In this document: positions 43,668-52,200 of the stretch, one piece after another
Layout of the letters: each line of letters starts with the position of its first letter
Numbering within the stretch: the first letter of the stretch is position 1
Source: Nonomuraea maritima
Lineage (GTDB): Bacteria; Actinomycetota; Actinomycetes; Streptosporangiales; Streptosporangiaceae
NCBI RefSeq assembly: GCF_900100395.1
Contig: NZ_FNFB01000016.1
Location: forward strand, 98,989 to 162,988
Direction of reading: 5' to 3'
Length of the DNA stretch: 64,000 nt
Translations under genes and position numbers: made by a program
Notes under the pieces: model-generated
The model's database searches: none
Told to the model about the DNA's origin: nothing
Seen by the model: the letters and a program-made list of their open reading frames with translations, nothing else

Positions 43668-44768
43668 ATGTGGGACGCTGTCATACAAATGCACAACTCC
43701 GGTGACCTACAAGAGATCGTCGACGAGCTCGCCGCCCGGCTGGGGGCGTCCACGACGCTGGAGGACCGTTCGTTCCGGCTGCTGGCCTACGGCGCCCAGC
43801 ACGGCGACATCGACACGGTCCGCCAGGAGTCCATCCTGCGCCGGCGCGCCACGGGCGAGGTGCGCGACTACTTCGAGCGCTACGGCATCGCGCGGGCGAG
43901 CGGCCCGGTGCGCATCCCCGCCGACGACGAGCTCAAGGTCCTCGCCCGGGTCTGCTGGCCCCTGCGGCACGCCGACGTCACGTACGGCTATGTCTGGCTG
44001 CTCGACTCGGGAGAGTTGACCGACGAGCGGCTGCGCGCGGCCGCGCCGCTCGTCGCGCGGGCCGCCGCGGCCCTCGCCCAGGAGGCCAGGAGCCGCCAGG
44101 ACCTCGGCCGCGAGCTGCGCGCGCTGCTGTCGGCCGACCCAGAGGAGCGCGCGGACGCCGCCGCCGAGGTGGCCGTCGAGGTGTCCGGGCCCGTCACCGC
44201 CATCGCCGTACGCGAGTCGGCCGAACGCCTGGCCGCCCTCTGGGCGCTCCCGCGCGGCGTCCTCGCCCGCCCCGGCTCCCCGGTCGCCCTGCTCAGCCCC
44301 GCCCACCTCGCGGACGAGGTGGCACAGGCCATGCAGAGCGCGTACGGCACCGCGGCCGGCGTCGGCGGGCCGAGGAGCGACCCGGCGGACGCCTGGCTGA
44401 GCTGGCGGGAGGCCCGGCAGGCCCTGCGCATCGCCGAGCACTTCCCCCAGCACGCGCCCGTCGCGCACTGGCAGGACCTCGGCGTGCACCGCCTGCTGGC
44501 CCGGCTGGGTCAGGGCGACCTGCGTGAGCTGGCCGCCGAGACCGCGGCGCTCGACACCGAGCTGGCGCAGACCCTGGAGGTCTACCTCGACCAGGGCGGC
44601 CACGCCCAGAAGGCGGCCACCGAGCTGGGCATCCACCGCCAGACGCTCTACTACCGGCTGGGGAAGGCCGAGCGCCTGACCCACCGCGACCTCGCGGACG
44701 GCGACGACCGGCTGACGCTGCACCTCGGCCTCAAGGCCGCCAGGCTGGTCACGCGCGACGCACGGTGA
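43668..44768 (+). CDS. PucR-family regulator, probable proline-responsive activator of putA/pruA
   Basis: A 366-aa protein with an N-terminal sensory region, a GGDEF-like central domain (about residues 160–260) and a C-terminal HTH_30 (LAQTLEVYLDQGGHAQKAATELGIHRQTLYYRLGKAERLT). The same arrangement, divergent from proline dehydrogenase and P5C dehydrogenase genes, is seen for PruR/PutR activators in mycobacteria and bacilli. Proline as ligand is inferred from this context. ATG 43668 has AGAGGGGG upstream; ATG 43689 is a possible alternative. Confidence 0.87.
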   Translation: MWDAVIQMHNSGDLQEIVDELAARLGASTTLEDRSFRLLAYGAQHGDIDTVRQESILRRRATGEVRDYFERYGIARASGPVRIPADDELKVLARVCWPLRHADVTYGYVWLLDSGELTDERLRAAAPLVARAAAALAQEARSRQDLGRELRALLSADPEERADAAAEVAVEVSGPVTAIAVRESAERLAALWALPRGVLARPGSPVALLSPAHLADEVAQAMQSAYGTAAGVGGPRSDPADAWLSWREARQALRIAEHFPQHAPVAHWQDLGVHRLLARLGQGDLRELAAETAALDTELAQTLEVYLDQGGHAQKAATELGIHRQTLYYRLGKAERLTHRDLADGDDRLTLHLGLKAARLVTRDAR

Positions 44769-44794
44769 ACGGGCCCGCGCCACCGGGCCCGTTC
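44767..44794. terminator. Bidirectional terminator between pucR-type and glycosyltransferase genes
   Basis: GAACGGGCCC (44767–44776) and GGGCCCGTTC (44785–44794) form a 10-bp stem with an 8-nt loop in the 39-nt convergent gap, overlapping the regulator's stop. Confidence 0.7.
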
Positions 44795-44807
44795 TGAAGA
44801 GCTGTCG

Positions 44808-45911
44808 TCAGGCGCAGGCCGCCTCGTACACGCGGATGAGTTCCTGGCTGACCCGCTCCCAGGAGTAGCGCGAGCGCGCCCGGTCGGCGCCGGCGTACCC
44901 GAGTGCGGTGCGCAGCGTCGGGTCGTACAGCAGCTCGCGGGCCAGCCGCGCCGTGCGGGCCGGCCGGTCCGGCGGCACCAGCAGACCGGTGACGCCGTCG
45001 ATGATGGAGTCGAGGTGCGCGCCCACGGCCGAGGCGATCACCGGCACGCCGCACGCCATGGCCTCGAGGGCGACGATCCCCGTCACGGCCTCGCGCGGCA
45101 GCGAGACCACGGCGTCCGCGCTGCGCATCAGCTTCGGCACCGCCGTACGCTTCACCTGGCCCAGCAGCGTCACCCGGTCGGCCACCCCCAGCTGCTCGGC
45201 CAGCGCGCGCAGGCGCCGCACGTCGCGGTCCTGCTCGAGGTCCTCCGGCTCGGGGCCGCCCGCGATGACCAGCTCGACGTCGCCGAGTCCCTGCAGCGCC
45301 CGCACGATCGTGTGGGCCCCGCGCTCGATCGACAGCGGCCCGACGTGCACCAGCCGCTTGCGGCTGCCGCGCGAGGCCACCGCGCCGCGCCGCTGGAAGC
45401 GCTCGGTGTCGACGCCGTACGGCACCACCGCGATGTTGTTGCGCGGCACCCCCAGGCGGATGAGGGCGGACACCTCGTCGCCCGAGCCCGCGATCACGGC
45501 GTTGGCCCGGCGGCCGAGCGCCCGCTCGACCTCCAGGTGCGTGCTGTCAACGGTGTGGAACGTCTGGGTGACCGGCACCCCCAGGTCGCGCGCGCCCGCC
45601 ACGGCGGCCAGGCCGCCGGTCCACGAGTGCGCGTGGATCACGTCCGGCCGGTTCTGGTTCCACCGCCGCATCAGATGATCGCCGACATCGTTGAGGTACG
45701 GCGCCACGTCGTCGGGCGTCAGCTCCTTGGCCGGACCCACGTCGATGTGCTCGAGCGTGACCCCCGGGGCCACCCGCGTCCTGGGCTTGTCCTCGGCGTT
45801 GTCACGGCGGGAGTAGATGGTGACGTGGTGCTCACGGCCCAGCTCACGCGCGACCGACAGGATGCGCTGGCGCTGCTTGCCGTTGGTGGAAGCGACGATC
45901 GCGATATTCAT
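44808..45911 (-). CDS. Family 4 glycosyltransferase (GT-B)
   Basis: A 367-aa retaining GT-B enzyme. The N-terminal Rossmann half has the acceptor-side HAHSWTGGLAAVAG, and the C-terminal half has VHVGPLSIERGAHTIVRAL and the donor-site motif SLPREAVTGIVALEAMACGVPVIAS (E-x7-E). Likely transfers a nucleotide-sugar residue to a glycan, lipid or small thiol precursor; the closest-known roles (phosphatidylinositol mannosyltransferase, MshA-type) cannot be separated by eye. ATG 45911. Confidence 0.9.
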   Translation of the reverse strand: MNIAIVASTNGKQRQRILSVARELGREHHVTIYSRRDNAEDKPRTRVAPGVTLEHIDVGPAKELTPDDVAPYLNDVGDHLMRRWNQNRPDVIHAHSWTGGLAAVAGARDLGVPVTQTFHTVDSTHLEVERALGRRANAVIAGSGDEVSALIRLGVPRNNIAVVPYGVDTERFQRRGAVASRGSRKRLVHVGPLSIERGAHTIVRALQGLGDVELVIAGGPEPEDLEQDRDVRRLRALAEQLGVADRVTLLGQVKRTAVPKLMRSADAVVSLPREAVTGIVALEAMACGVPVIASAVGAHLDSIIDGVTGLLVPPDRPARTARLARELLYDPTLRTALGYAGADRARSRYSWERVSQELIRVYEAACA

Positions 45912-46020
45912 GGCACACCTCTTGCAGCGTGGAAAGCCTGAAAGGGTGTGCCTGCGTCTTAGGCACGACGTACTTCGCCTTTGACCATACCCAGGTTCCG
46001 CTGATTAGCAAACCCCGCAG

Positions 46021-47865
46021 TCAGATACCTCTGAGGGCGAACACCACAATCTCATCCCAAACCTGGCCGCCCGAGAACGCGTGCCGGTCGGCCTCCACCG
46101 CCTTGACCACGGTCGACGGGGACTGGCCCGCGCATCGGCTCAGCACGTCAGCCAGCCGCTCCTCGCCGTACGTCTCGCCGCGCTCGTTCCTGGAGGAGAC
46201 GAGCCCTTCCGAGTAGAGCATCAGCGTCTCGCCCGGCGCGACCGTCAGCGTCTCCGCGCAGGTCTCCGCCTCGGCGGAGATGCCGAGCGGCACGCCGCCG
46301 CCCGCGGCGAAGCGCACCCGGCCGTCGGGCTGCAGCAGCGCGGCCGGGTGGTGCCCGGCCGACGACAGCAGGATGCGGCGGCCCTGGACGAACCCGGCCA
46401 CCGCCATCACGAACATCCCGCTGCCCTGCGCCACCAGAGCCTCGTTGACCTTGCGCATCACCAGGTCGGGGTCGGTCTCCCAGACGCTGAGCACCCGCAG
46501 CCCGCCGCGCACCATGGCGCTGACGGAGGCCGCCTCCTCGCCCTTGCCCGCCGCGCCGCCGAGGGCGAACCCCCACCCGTCCGCGAGCGGGAACACGTCG
46601 TAGAACTCGGCGCCCACCGACGAGCCCGGAGACGAGCCCGGATGGTAGACCGCCGCGGCCTCGTAGCCGGGCACGTCGGGCAGGTTGCGCGGCGCGACGC
46701 TCGCTGACAGCGCGTCCGCCGCACGCGAGCGGCTCTGGAAGCTCGTCTGCGCCCGTACCGCGAGCCCGACCTGCAGGCCCACCTCCTGCATGACCGCGAG
46801 GTCGGCCAGCGCGTACGGCTGCTTGTCGTGCGCGCGGACGAGCGTCAGCACGCCGTCGCCGCGCCCGATCGGCACGCTCACCAGCGAGCCGGCCCCCATC
46901 ACGGTCAGCACCGGACCGTCGGCGCAGAAGCCGAGCAGCGTCTCGTCGTCCACCATCTCCAGCACCACACCGGAACGGCGTTCCAGCACCTGGGTCACGA
47001 TCTGGCTGCCCGCCGGCTCGGCGGACTCCACCTGCCGGAGGAGGTCGCCCAGCGGGTGGTCCTTGGGCGCCAGCACGACAGAACGGCGCGGCACCCCGTC
47101 GCGGACGAGGTCGGCGATCACCCAGTCGGCCCACTCGGCGGCGAGCAGCCGGGTGGCGCGGTGCAGCGCGACCGGACGCAACAAGGCTTCCTCGTCCAGC
47201 AGGAGCGCGCCTATCTTGGCCAGCAGGTCCTGCCGCCGGGCCGCGGCCAGCAGCAGCTCGCCGTCGGACTGCTCGGGCCGGCGCGCGCCAGGCTCGGGCA
47301 GCTGCACCTCGGTCGGGAGCGCCACCGCGGCGACCATCTGCTGCGGCTCGCCGGGCATGGTCAGCCGGGTCAGCGCGAGCTGCACCACGTGCGTGCGCCC
47401 CTGGTGTGCCAGCCGCGTCTCGAACGCCGCGGGCTGCCCGGTCTGCAGCACCGACGTGAGATGCGAACGGAACGCCGCGCGCCGCGACACGTCCACCAGG
47501 AGCGGGAACGACCGGCCCACGAGGTAGCCGTCCGGGCTGCCCAGCACGCGGGAGGTCTCGGGGTTGATGCGCCGGACGACTCCGCCGCCGTCGAGCACGA
47601 TGACGGGCACGGGGAAGGCGCGGAACACCTGGCGCAGCAGTTTCAGCTCGCGCTGCGCGCCGTCCTTCTTGCCGTTGGCCCTTTTGGGCGCCTTGCGCAG
47701 CGCCTCACGCGCCTCGGCCAGCAGCTCGGCGGCCGTGTCGAGCTCCGCCAGCGTGGCGTCCAGAATGGGTGCCAGGTCACCCGGGTAGGCGATCCGCGCC
47801 TCGCGCAAAGACGACACGCGCCCGGCAAGTGCGTCCAGGGCGTGCTCGAGGTCCGGCATCGTCAT
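46021..47865 (-). CDS. PAS-GAF-SpoIIE (PP2C-like) protein with altered metal site
   Basis: A 614-aa protein: N-terminal coiled part, PAS domain (about residues 80–190, VFRAFPVPVIVLDGGGVVRRINPETSRVL), GAF domain (about 220–375) and C-terminal SpoIIE/PP2C fold. Such proteins dephosphorylate STAS anti-anti-sigma factors like the one encoded nearby. Two usual metal-binding acids are changed: GDVxGKG is GGAAGKG, and YTDG is YSEG, so activity may be reduced or lost. Its likely partner is the STAS protein at 48672–49034. ATG 47865; divergent from the ANTAR gene. Confidence 0.87.
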   Translation of the reverse strand: MTMPDLEHALDALAGRVSSLREARIAYPGDLAPILDATLAELDTAAELLAEAREALRKAPKRANGKKDGAQRELKLLRQVFRAFPVPVIVLDGGGVVRRINPETSRVLGSPDGYLVGRSFPLLVDVSRRAAFRSHLTSVLQTGQPAAFETRLAHQGRTHVVQLALTRLTMPGEPQQMVAAVALPTEVQLPEPGARRPEQSDGELLLAAARRQDLLAKIGALLLDEEALLRPVALHRATRLLAAEWADWVIADLVRDGVPRRSVVLAPKDHPLGDLLRQVESAEPAGSQIVTQVLERRSGVVLEMVDDETLLGFCADGPVLTVMGAGSLVSVPIGRGDGVLTLVRAHDKQPYALADLAVMQEVGLQVGLAVRAQTSFQSRSRAADALSASVAPRNLPDVPGYEAAAVYHPGSSPGSSVGAEFYDVFPLADGWGFALGGAAGKGEEAASVSAMVRGGLRVLSVWETDPDLVMRKVNEALVAQGSGMFVMAVAGFVQGRRILLSSAGHHPAALLQPDGRVRFAAGGGVPLGISAEAETCAETLTVAPGETLMLYSEGLVSSRNERGETYGEERLADVLSRCAGQSPSTVVKAVEADRHAFSGGQVWDEIVVFALRGI

Positions 47866-47923
47866 GGTCTGACGCTACGCCACGCGGGATAATGCTAGCC
47901 ATAAGGGGTAGAAGCTTCTTGCT

Positions 47924-48649
47924 ATGGAATCCATCGCTATGATCACCCCCGGTCTGGCGCGTGACCTGGCCGCCATCGGCCGGCTCGGCGAGGACACCTC
48001 GACAGAAAGCGTGCTCCGCCGTCTGACCACGGCGCTGACCGCGGGCGTGCCGGGGTGTTCCGGAGCCTCCGCCGAGCACTGGCACGACCACCGGGTGCTG
48101 GTCTCCGGATCTCACAGCCAGCTCATCATGCTCGTCGAGGGCGAACGCGAACTCGGCGAAGGCCCCTCCATCGAGGCCCGGCAGAGCGGCGGCCGCGCGG
48201 CCGTGACCGACGTGCTCAAGGAGACCCGCTGGCCCCGCTACGACGCCCTGGCCAGCCGCTGGGGCGTGCGCTCGGTGCTCGTCGTGCCGGTCGAGGTGGC
48301 GCCCGCCATGCTGCTGATCGGCCTGTATTCCGTACGTCCCGGCGCGTTCTCCCCGCAGGGCGCCCACGCGCTCGCCGACACGCTGGCCGAGCAGGTCGGC
48401 GTCGCCATGTCGAACATATGGGAGTTCGAGGAGGTGCGTACGGGCGCCGCCCAGCTGCAGGAGGCCCTCGCCGGCCGGTCGGTGATCGACCAGGCCAAGG
48501 GGATCATCATGCAGACCAGCGGCTGCACCGCCGAGGCCGCCTTCGAGGAGCTGCGCCGCGTCTCCCAGCACCACCAGGTCAAGGTCGCCGACCTCGCCCG
48601 GCTGCTGGTGGAGGAGCACCAGCAGAAGTCGGCGAAGCGCGCCACCTGA
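47924..48649 (+). CDS. GAF and ANTAR domain protein (RNA-binding antiterminator type)
   Basis: A 241-aa protein with a GAF domain (about residues 15–165) and a C-terminal ANTAR domain (LQEALAGRSVIDQAKGIIMQTSGCTAEAAFEELRRVSQ). ANTAR domains bind paired RNA hairpins and prevent transcription termination; the GAF part senses a ligand or partner. ATG 47924 (MESIAMITPG) is used; ATG 47939 is an alternative. It is divergent from the SpoIIE gene and convergent with the STAS gene, whose 3' end lies in shared tandem repeats. Confidence 0.9.
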   Translation: MESIAMITPGLARDLAAIGRLGEDTSTESVLRRLTTALTAGVPGCSGASAEHWHDHRVLVSGSHSQLIMLVEGERELGEGPSIEARQSGGRAAVTDVLKETRWPRYDALASRWGVRSVLVVPVEVAPAMLLIGLYSVRPGAFSPQGAHALADTLAEQVGVAMSNIWEFEEVRTGAAQLQEALAGRSVIDQAKGIIMQTSGCTAEAAFEELRRVSQHHQVKVADLARLLVEEHQQKSAKRAT

Positions 48650-48688
48650 GGGCCGCCTACCTGAGGGCCGCCTACTTGAGGGCCGCCA
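48646..48688. repeat. Three tandem 15-bp repeats at the convergent gene ends
   Basis: CTGAGGGCCGCCTAC occurs twice exactly (48646–48660, 48661–48675) and a third, partial copy TTGAGGGCCGCC begins at 48676. The first copy contains the ANTAR gene stop, and the second and third contain the last codons and stop of the STAS gene. This looks like a recent slippage duplication of a gene end. Confidence 0.85.
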
Positions 48689-49034
48689 CGGCGTCGTCCA
48701 GCGTCTCGTAGATCGGCAGGCGCTGGGCGAGCCCCGTGATCCACATGACCTTCGACTTCGTGTACTCGACCCCGATCAGCGCGAACTTCGACCCCGAGGC
48801 CAGGCTCGTCTGCCAGTGGTGGACGATGAGCCCGAGCGCGCGCGAATCCATGAACGTCACACCGGCGAGGTCAAGGATGAGGTCGGAGCCGGCCATCGCC
48901 AGGTAGTCGGCGAACTGCTCCCGAGTCGTGGCGTCGAGCACGCCGTCGATGCGGATCACAGTGATCGCGTCAACAGTCGACGACGTGAGGCTCAGGGCGG
49001 CCACGGGCCCCTCGCCGTTCTCCGGCATTGTCAC
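48672..49034 (-). CDS. STAS-domain anti-sigma factor antagonist
   Basis: A 120-aa single STAS domain with VIRIDGVLDATTREQFADYL and the phosphorylatable Ser in LDLAGVTFMDSRALGLI. In the unphosphorylated state it binds the anti-sigma kinase and frees the sigma factor. It is divergent from the sigma gene, and the SpoIIE-type protein upstream is its likely phosphatase. ATG 49034; an ATG two codons later is equally possible. Confidence 0.93.
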   Translation of the reverse strand: MTMPENGEGPVAALSLTSSTVDAITVIRIDGVLDATTREQFADYLAMAGSDLILDLAGVTFMDSRALGLIVHHWQTSLASGSKFALIGVEYTKSKVMWITGLAQRLPIYETLDDAVAALK

Positions 49035-49204
49035 GGAGCAACCCTACTGTCACCGCGCGACGGAGGAATACTTCCCGCGGGAGGGGGGACACTGGACCCG
49101 AGGTCCAGCAGAGGGCTTTGGTCTCGAGAGTAGAGCGAGGCGTGCTTCTGCGTGGGCTTTTTCTGCCTCGGGGAGCCGCCTGCGAATCCATATGAGGAGC
49201 AGCG

Positions 49205-49975
49205 ATGGCTGTGCAGCAACACCTCCTCGAGGACATGACCGCGGAAGAACTCCTGGCCGAGACGGCCGGGGAGCACACGCCCGACAGCGTGAAGGAACGC
49301 CTGCGGGAACGCATCGTCGAGATGCACCGTCCGCTCGCCATGGAGATCGCCCGCCGCTACCGCTACCGTGGCGAACCGTTGGAGGATCTCCTCCAGGCCG
49401 CGTATGTTGGCCTGATGAAAGCCGTCAACGGCTTCGACCCCACCCTCGGGCACGCGTTCAGAGGCTACGCCGTCGTCACCATGACCGGCGAGGTCAAACG
49501 GCACTTCCGCGACCGCACCTGGGCCATCCGGGTGCCCCGCCTCTACCAGGAACGCCGCTCCGAGCTCAACCGGCTGGTCGCCGACCTCAGTCAGGACCTC
49601 GGCAGGTCCCCGACCGTGGCCGAGCTGGCCGCCAAGATGAACATCAGCGAGGAGGACGTCCTGCTCACCCTCGACGCCTCCGCCGCCTACAGCACCCTGT
49701 CGCTCGACGCGCCGCTCGGCACCGACGACGACGCGGCCTCGCTCGGCGACGTCATCCCTGAGGACGACGACACCCTGAGCACCATGGTCGACCGCGAAGC
49801 CGTCAAGCCGCTCATCGACGCGCTCCCGTCCCGCGAGAAGCACATCCTCCTGCTGCGGTTCTTCGGCAACATGACACAGGCCGAGATCGCAGCCGAGTTC
49901 GGAATCTCACAGATGCATGTCTCACGAATCCTCCGCAAAGTACTCGACCAGCTACGCGCCGAGCTGGTCGGCTGA
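49205..49975 (+). CDS. RNA polymerase sigma factor, SigB/SigF subfamily
   Basis: A 256-aa group 3 sigma factor with region 2 (EDLLQAAYVGLMKAVNGFDPTLGHAFRGYAVVTMTGEVKRHFRDRTWAIRVPR), region 3 (LGRSPTVAELAAKMNI) and region 4 (LPSREKHILLLRFFGNMTQAEIAAEFGISQMHVSRILRK). It directs stress or development promoters of the GTTT/GGGTA type. ATG 49205 has GAGGAG upstream. The anti-sigma gene follows 16 nt downstream in an operon, and the STAS antagonist is divergent, so all parts of a partner-switching module are together. Confidence 0.94.
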   Translation: MAVQQHLLEDMTAEELLAETAGEHTPDSVKERLRERIVEMHRPLAMEIARRYRYRGEPLEDLLQAAYVGLMKAVNGFDPTLGHAFRGYAVVTMTGEVKRHFRDRTWAIRVPRLYQERRSELNRLVADLSQDLGRSPTVAELAAKMNISEEDVLLTLDASAAYSTLSLDAPLGTDDDAASLGDVIPEDDDTLSTMVDREAVKPLIDALPSREKHILLLRFFGNMTQAEIAAEFGISQMHVSRILRKVLDQLRAELVG

Positions 49976-49991
49976 CGAGGGCGGTCGCCGG

Positions 49992-50405
49992 GTGAACGAG
50001 GACGTCGAGCCTCAGGCGGGCTTCGCGAGCCCGCCGCCCGGCGCGCCCGTGAAACAGCTCCACTTCGAGCTGAAGGACCTGCCGCGCGTGCGGCTGTTCG
50101 CCGAGGACCAGGCCCGCGACGCGGGCATGCCGGAAGAGTCCATCGGCGACTTCATCATCGCCGTGAACGAGGTGGCGACCAACGCCGTCACCCACGGCGC
50201 CGACACCGCGTACATCCGCACCTGGATGCTCGGCGGCGACCTCGTCGTCGAGATCCACGACGGGGGAGCCTGGAAACCCGGGCCGACGCCGGGAGCCGTG
50301 GGCGGCATGGGGCTGTGGGTGGCCCGTCTGCTGTCGTCCGACCTCGCGCTGCGCGTCGGCGACACGGGCAGCACGGTCACCATGCGCTTTCCCGGCAAGA
50401 CCTGA
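49992..50405 (+). CDS. Anti-sigma factor, RsbW-like serine kinase
   Basis: A 137-aa HATPase_c_2 protein with N-box NEVATNAVTHGA and G-box GGMGLWVARLLS. RsbW-type proteins bind the sigma factor and phosphorylate the STAS antagonist. Start GTG 49992 (16 nt after the sigma stop) is preferred to the ATG at 49917 inside the sigma gene, because the family's conserved part begins near LHFELKDLPRVR. It completes the sigma/anti-sigma/STAS/SpoIIE circuit. Confidence 0.9.
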   Translation: MNEDVEPQAGFASPPPGAPVKQLHFELKDLPRVRLFAEDQARDAGMPEESIGDFIIAVNEVATNAVTHGADTAYIRTWMLGGDLVVEIHDGGAWKPGPTPGAVGGMGLWVARLLSSDLALRVGDTGSTVTMRFPGKT

Positions 50406-50418
50406 GTGCGCAAAAGGC

Positions 50419-50447
50419 GAGGCCGCACGCATCCCGCGTGCGGCCTC
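50419..50447. terminator. Bidirectional terminator after the anti-sigma gene
   Basis: GAGGCCGCACGC (50419–50430) and GCGTGCGGCCTC (50436–50447) form a perfect 12-bp stem with the 5-nt loop ATCCC in the convergent gap. Confidence 0.75.
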
Positions 50448-50463
50448 ACCGTGCGTCACCCGA

Positions 50464-50658
50464 TCAACGGCGCGCTCGGGCGCGCCAGCCGCCGCCGGTG
50501 CGGACGCCGGCCGTGCCGACGCCCGCCTGGTGCAGGGCCAGCAGCGTCAGCCCCAGCAGGACGAACGTCATCCCGGAGATCCCGCCGGGGATCGAAGCAC
50601 CCACGAGATCGAGCAGGAAGCCCAACCCGAAAATGATCGCTGCGACGATCGCGAGCAT
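50464..50658 (-). CDS. Small membrane protein, unknown function
   Basis: A 64-aa protein with two hydrophobic helices (MLAIVAAIIFGLGFLLDLVG and ISGMTFVLLGLTLLALHQAG) and an Arg/Gly-rich cytosolic tail. It has typical high-GC third-position codon use and starts at ATG 50658. Small proteins of this type are widespread in actinomycetes, with no known role. It is the last gene of a minus-strand group with the two hypothetical genes below. Confidence 0.7.
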   Translation of the reverse strand: MLAIVAAIIFGLGFLLDLVGASIPGGISGMTFVLLGLTLLALHQAGVGTAGVRTGGGWRARARR

Positions 50659-50669
50659 GTCAGGTCACC

Positions 50670-51581
50670 TCATTTCCTGGTCTGGGACTGACTGGGGGAA
50701 CTGCCGGAGAGGGCGAGCAGACGTTCCAGGACGTCGCGGTACTCGCGCAGCGCCTGGCGCATCTCCTCGGTGCCGGAGTCGCCGGTGCTCTTCCACCGGT
50801 CGCGCAGGGCGGCGGTGCGGCTGTTCAGCGTGCTGGTGAGCGACTCCACGACCTCACCCACCAGTCCGTCGGCCCGCTGGACGGCCTCGCCGGGGTCGTC
50901 CACGAACGACGCCTGCAGGTCGCGCCACCGGGCCTGCACCTCGGCCGGGTCCCGCTCGAACAGGACCACCTCGCCGGGCGCGGCATGTGCCGCTGCCGCC
51001 TCACCCGGCCGCGCCTGCTCCGGCCCGCCACCCTCGGCGTACGAACCGTCCCGGAAGGCCGGCTCGCGGTCCGCCCCGCCGCCGGGCAGCGTGGCGTCGT
51101 CGTGGCCTGGCTCCCGTACGGGGGAGTGGCCGGGAGCCGGGGACGTGTGGGCGGGGTCCGCGGTGATCGGGTCCCCGTTCGTTACGGCCCGGTCGTCGCC
51201 GGGCCGATCCGCCCGCTCAGCCTCGGCCCTTCGGACGTCGTTACGGACGTCGTTCTTGCGGACGTCGTTCTTACGGGCGCCCGCGTCGCGGGCTTCGGTC
51301 TTGCGGACTTCGGCTTCGCGGGTGTCCGATCGCTCGGCGTCGAGTCGTTCGGCGTCCGATCGTTCGGTGGCGTTTCGACCCATGTCGTTCGAGTCGGGGT
51401 CGTTGCGACCCAGGCCGCTGCTGGCCCTGCCGGCCGGGTCGCGGTCAGTCGGGGGCGTGTCGAGAGGGTCCGTGTCGGCGGGGACCTTGCCGGCCACGTA
51501 TCGGCCGGTCAGGTCGTGGTCGCGTCCGTCACGGGTGCCGTCGTTGCGTTGCGACGGAACTTTCAGCTCGTCGCCTGCCAT
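50670..51581 (-). CDS. Hypothetical protein with charged low-complexity N-terminal half
   Basis: A 303-aa protein. Residues 1–180 are hydrophilic and repetitive (RSDAERLDAERSD, ARKNDVRKNDVRNDVR). The C-terminal about 90 residues (VQARWRDLQASFVDDPGEAVQRADGLV … GTEEMRQALREYRDVLERLLALS) are a helical module also present in the next gene, so the two are paralogous. I do not recognise a function. The charged part has few hydrophobics and is probably disordered. It precedes the small membrane protein on the same strand. Confidence 0.75.
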   Translation of the reverse strand: MAGDELKVPSQRNDGTRDGRDHDLTGRYVAGKVPADTDPLDTPPTDRDPAGRASSGLGRNDPDSNDMGRNATERSDAERLDAERSDTREAEVRKTEARDAGARKNDVRKNDVRNDVRRAEAERADRPGDDRAVTNGDPITADPAHTSPAPGHSPVREPGHDDATLPGGGADREPAFRDGSYAEGGGPEQARPGEAAAAHAAPGEVVLFERDPAEVQARWRDLQASFVDDPGEAVQRADGLVGEVVESLTSTLNSRTAALRDRWKSTGDSGTEEMRQALREYRDVLERLLALSGSSPSQSQTRK

Positions 51582-51587
51582 ATCGTC

Positions 51588-52133
51588 TCACCGTCCTCGG
51601 GGGGTCTCTTCGAGCAGTTCCTCGAACAGCGCGCGGTAGTGCACCATGGCCTGCCGGAGCTCCTCCGTGGAGGACTCCTTCCTGGCCGCCCGTCCGCTGA
51701 TCTCGTGAGCCGCCCGGTAGTGGTCGAGCGTCGCCGCGTGCTCCACCGACAGGTGCGACACGCGCTGCTCGAAATCGTCGGTCGGGTAGCCGCGGTCCGC
51801 CATGACGGCCGTGACCAGCTGGTCCGCCTCCGTCACCGCGAACGCGGGCGCGTCCACGAACCGTTCCTGAACCTCGGTCCAGCGAGCGGCGTACGAGTCG
51901 CGGGAGTCCTGCGGAAGGGGGCGGATGTCCAGCTCGGCGAACCGCTGCTCGCGGTCGAGCAGCTCCTGTTCTGCCATGCGGCGGTTGTCGCGTTCGGCGA
52001 CCACGCGCTCGTACTCGGGGCCGAAGCGTTGGCGCAGGTGCGAGCGGCGCTTCTGCTGCAGCATGAAGAAACCCACTGCGGCGAGCGCCACCACCGCGAC
52101 CACGACGACGGCCACCCATGCCCAGGTGGTCAT
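51588..52133 (-). CDS. Membrane-anchored protein, paralogue of the neighbouring hypothetical gene
   Basis: A 181-aa protein with an N-terminal transmembrane helix (WAWVAVVVVAVVALAAVGFFML), a charged coiled segment, and a C-terminal helical module (YAARWTEVQERFVDAPAFAVTEADQLVTAVM … STEELRQAMVHYRALFEELL) that matches the C-terminus of the gene 6 nt downstream. ATG 52133 has GGAGG at good spacing. A conserved actinobacterial hypothetical; function unknown. Confidence 0.8.
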   Translation of the reverse strand: MTTWAWVAVVVVAVVALAAVGFFMLQQKRRSHLRQRFGPEYERVVAERDNRRMAEQELLDREQRFAELDIRPLPQDSRDSYAARWTEVQERFVDAPAFAVTEADQLVTAVMADRGYPTDDFEQRVSHLSVEHAATLDHYRAAHEISGRAARKESSTEELRQAMVHYRALFEELLEETPRGR

Positions 52134-52200
52134 GTTGTGCCTCCGGTCTCTGTGTTGAGACCAGCGACTGCCCGAGAAGTGCTACGTCGAAACGCCGCAG

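Noticed and set aside
48646..48688. CRISPR-like repeats
   Set aside because: Only three direct 15-bp copies without spacers; no cas genes in the window.
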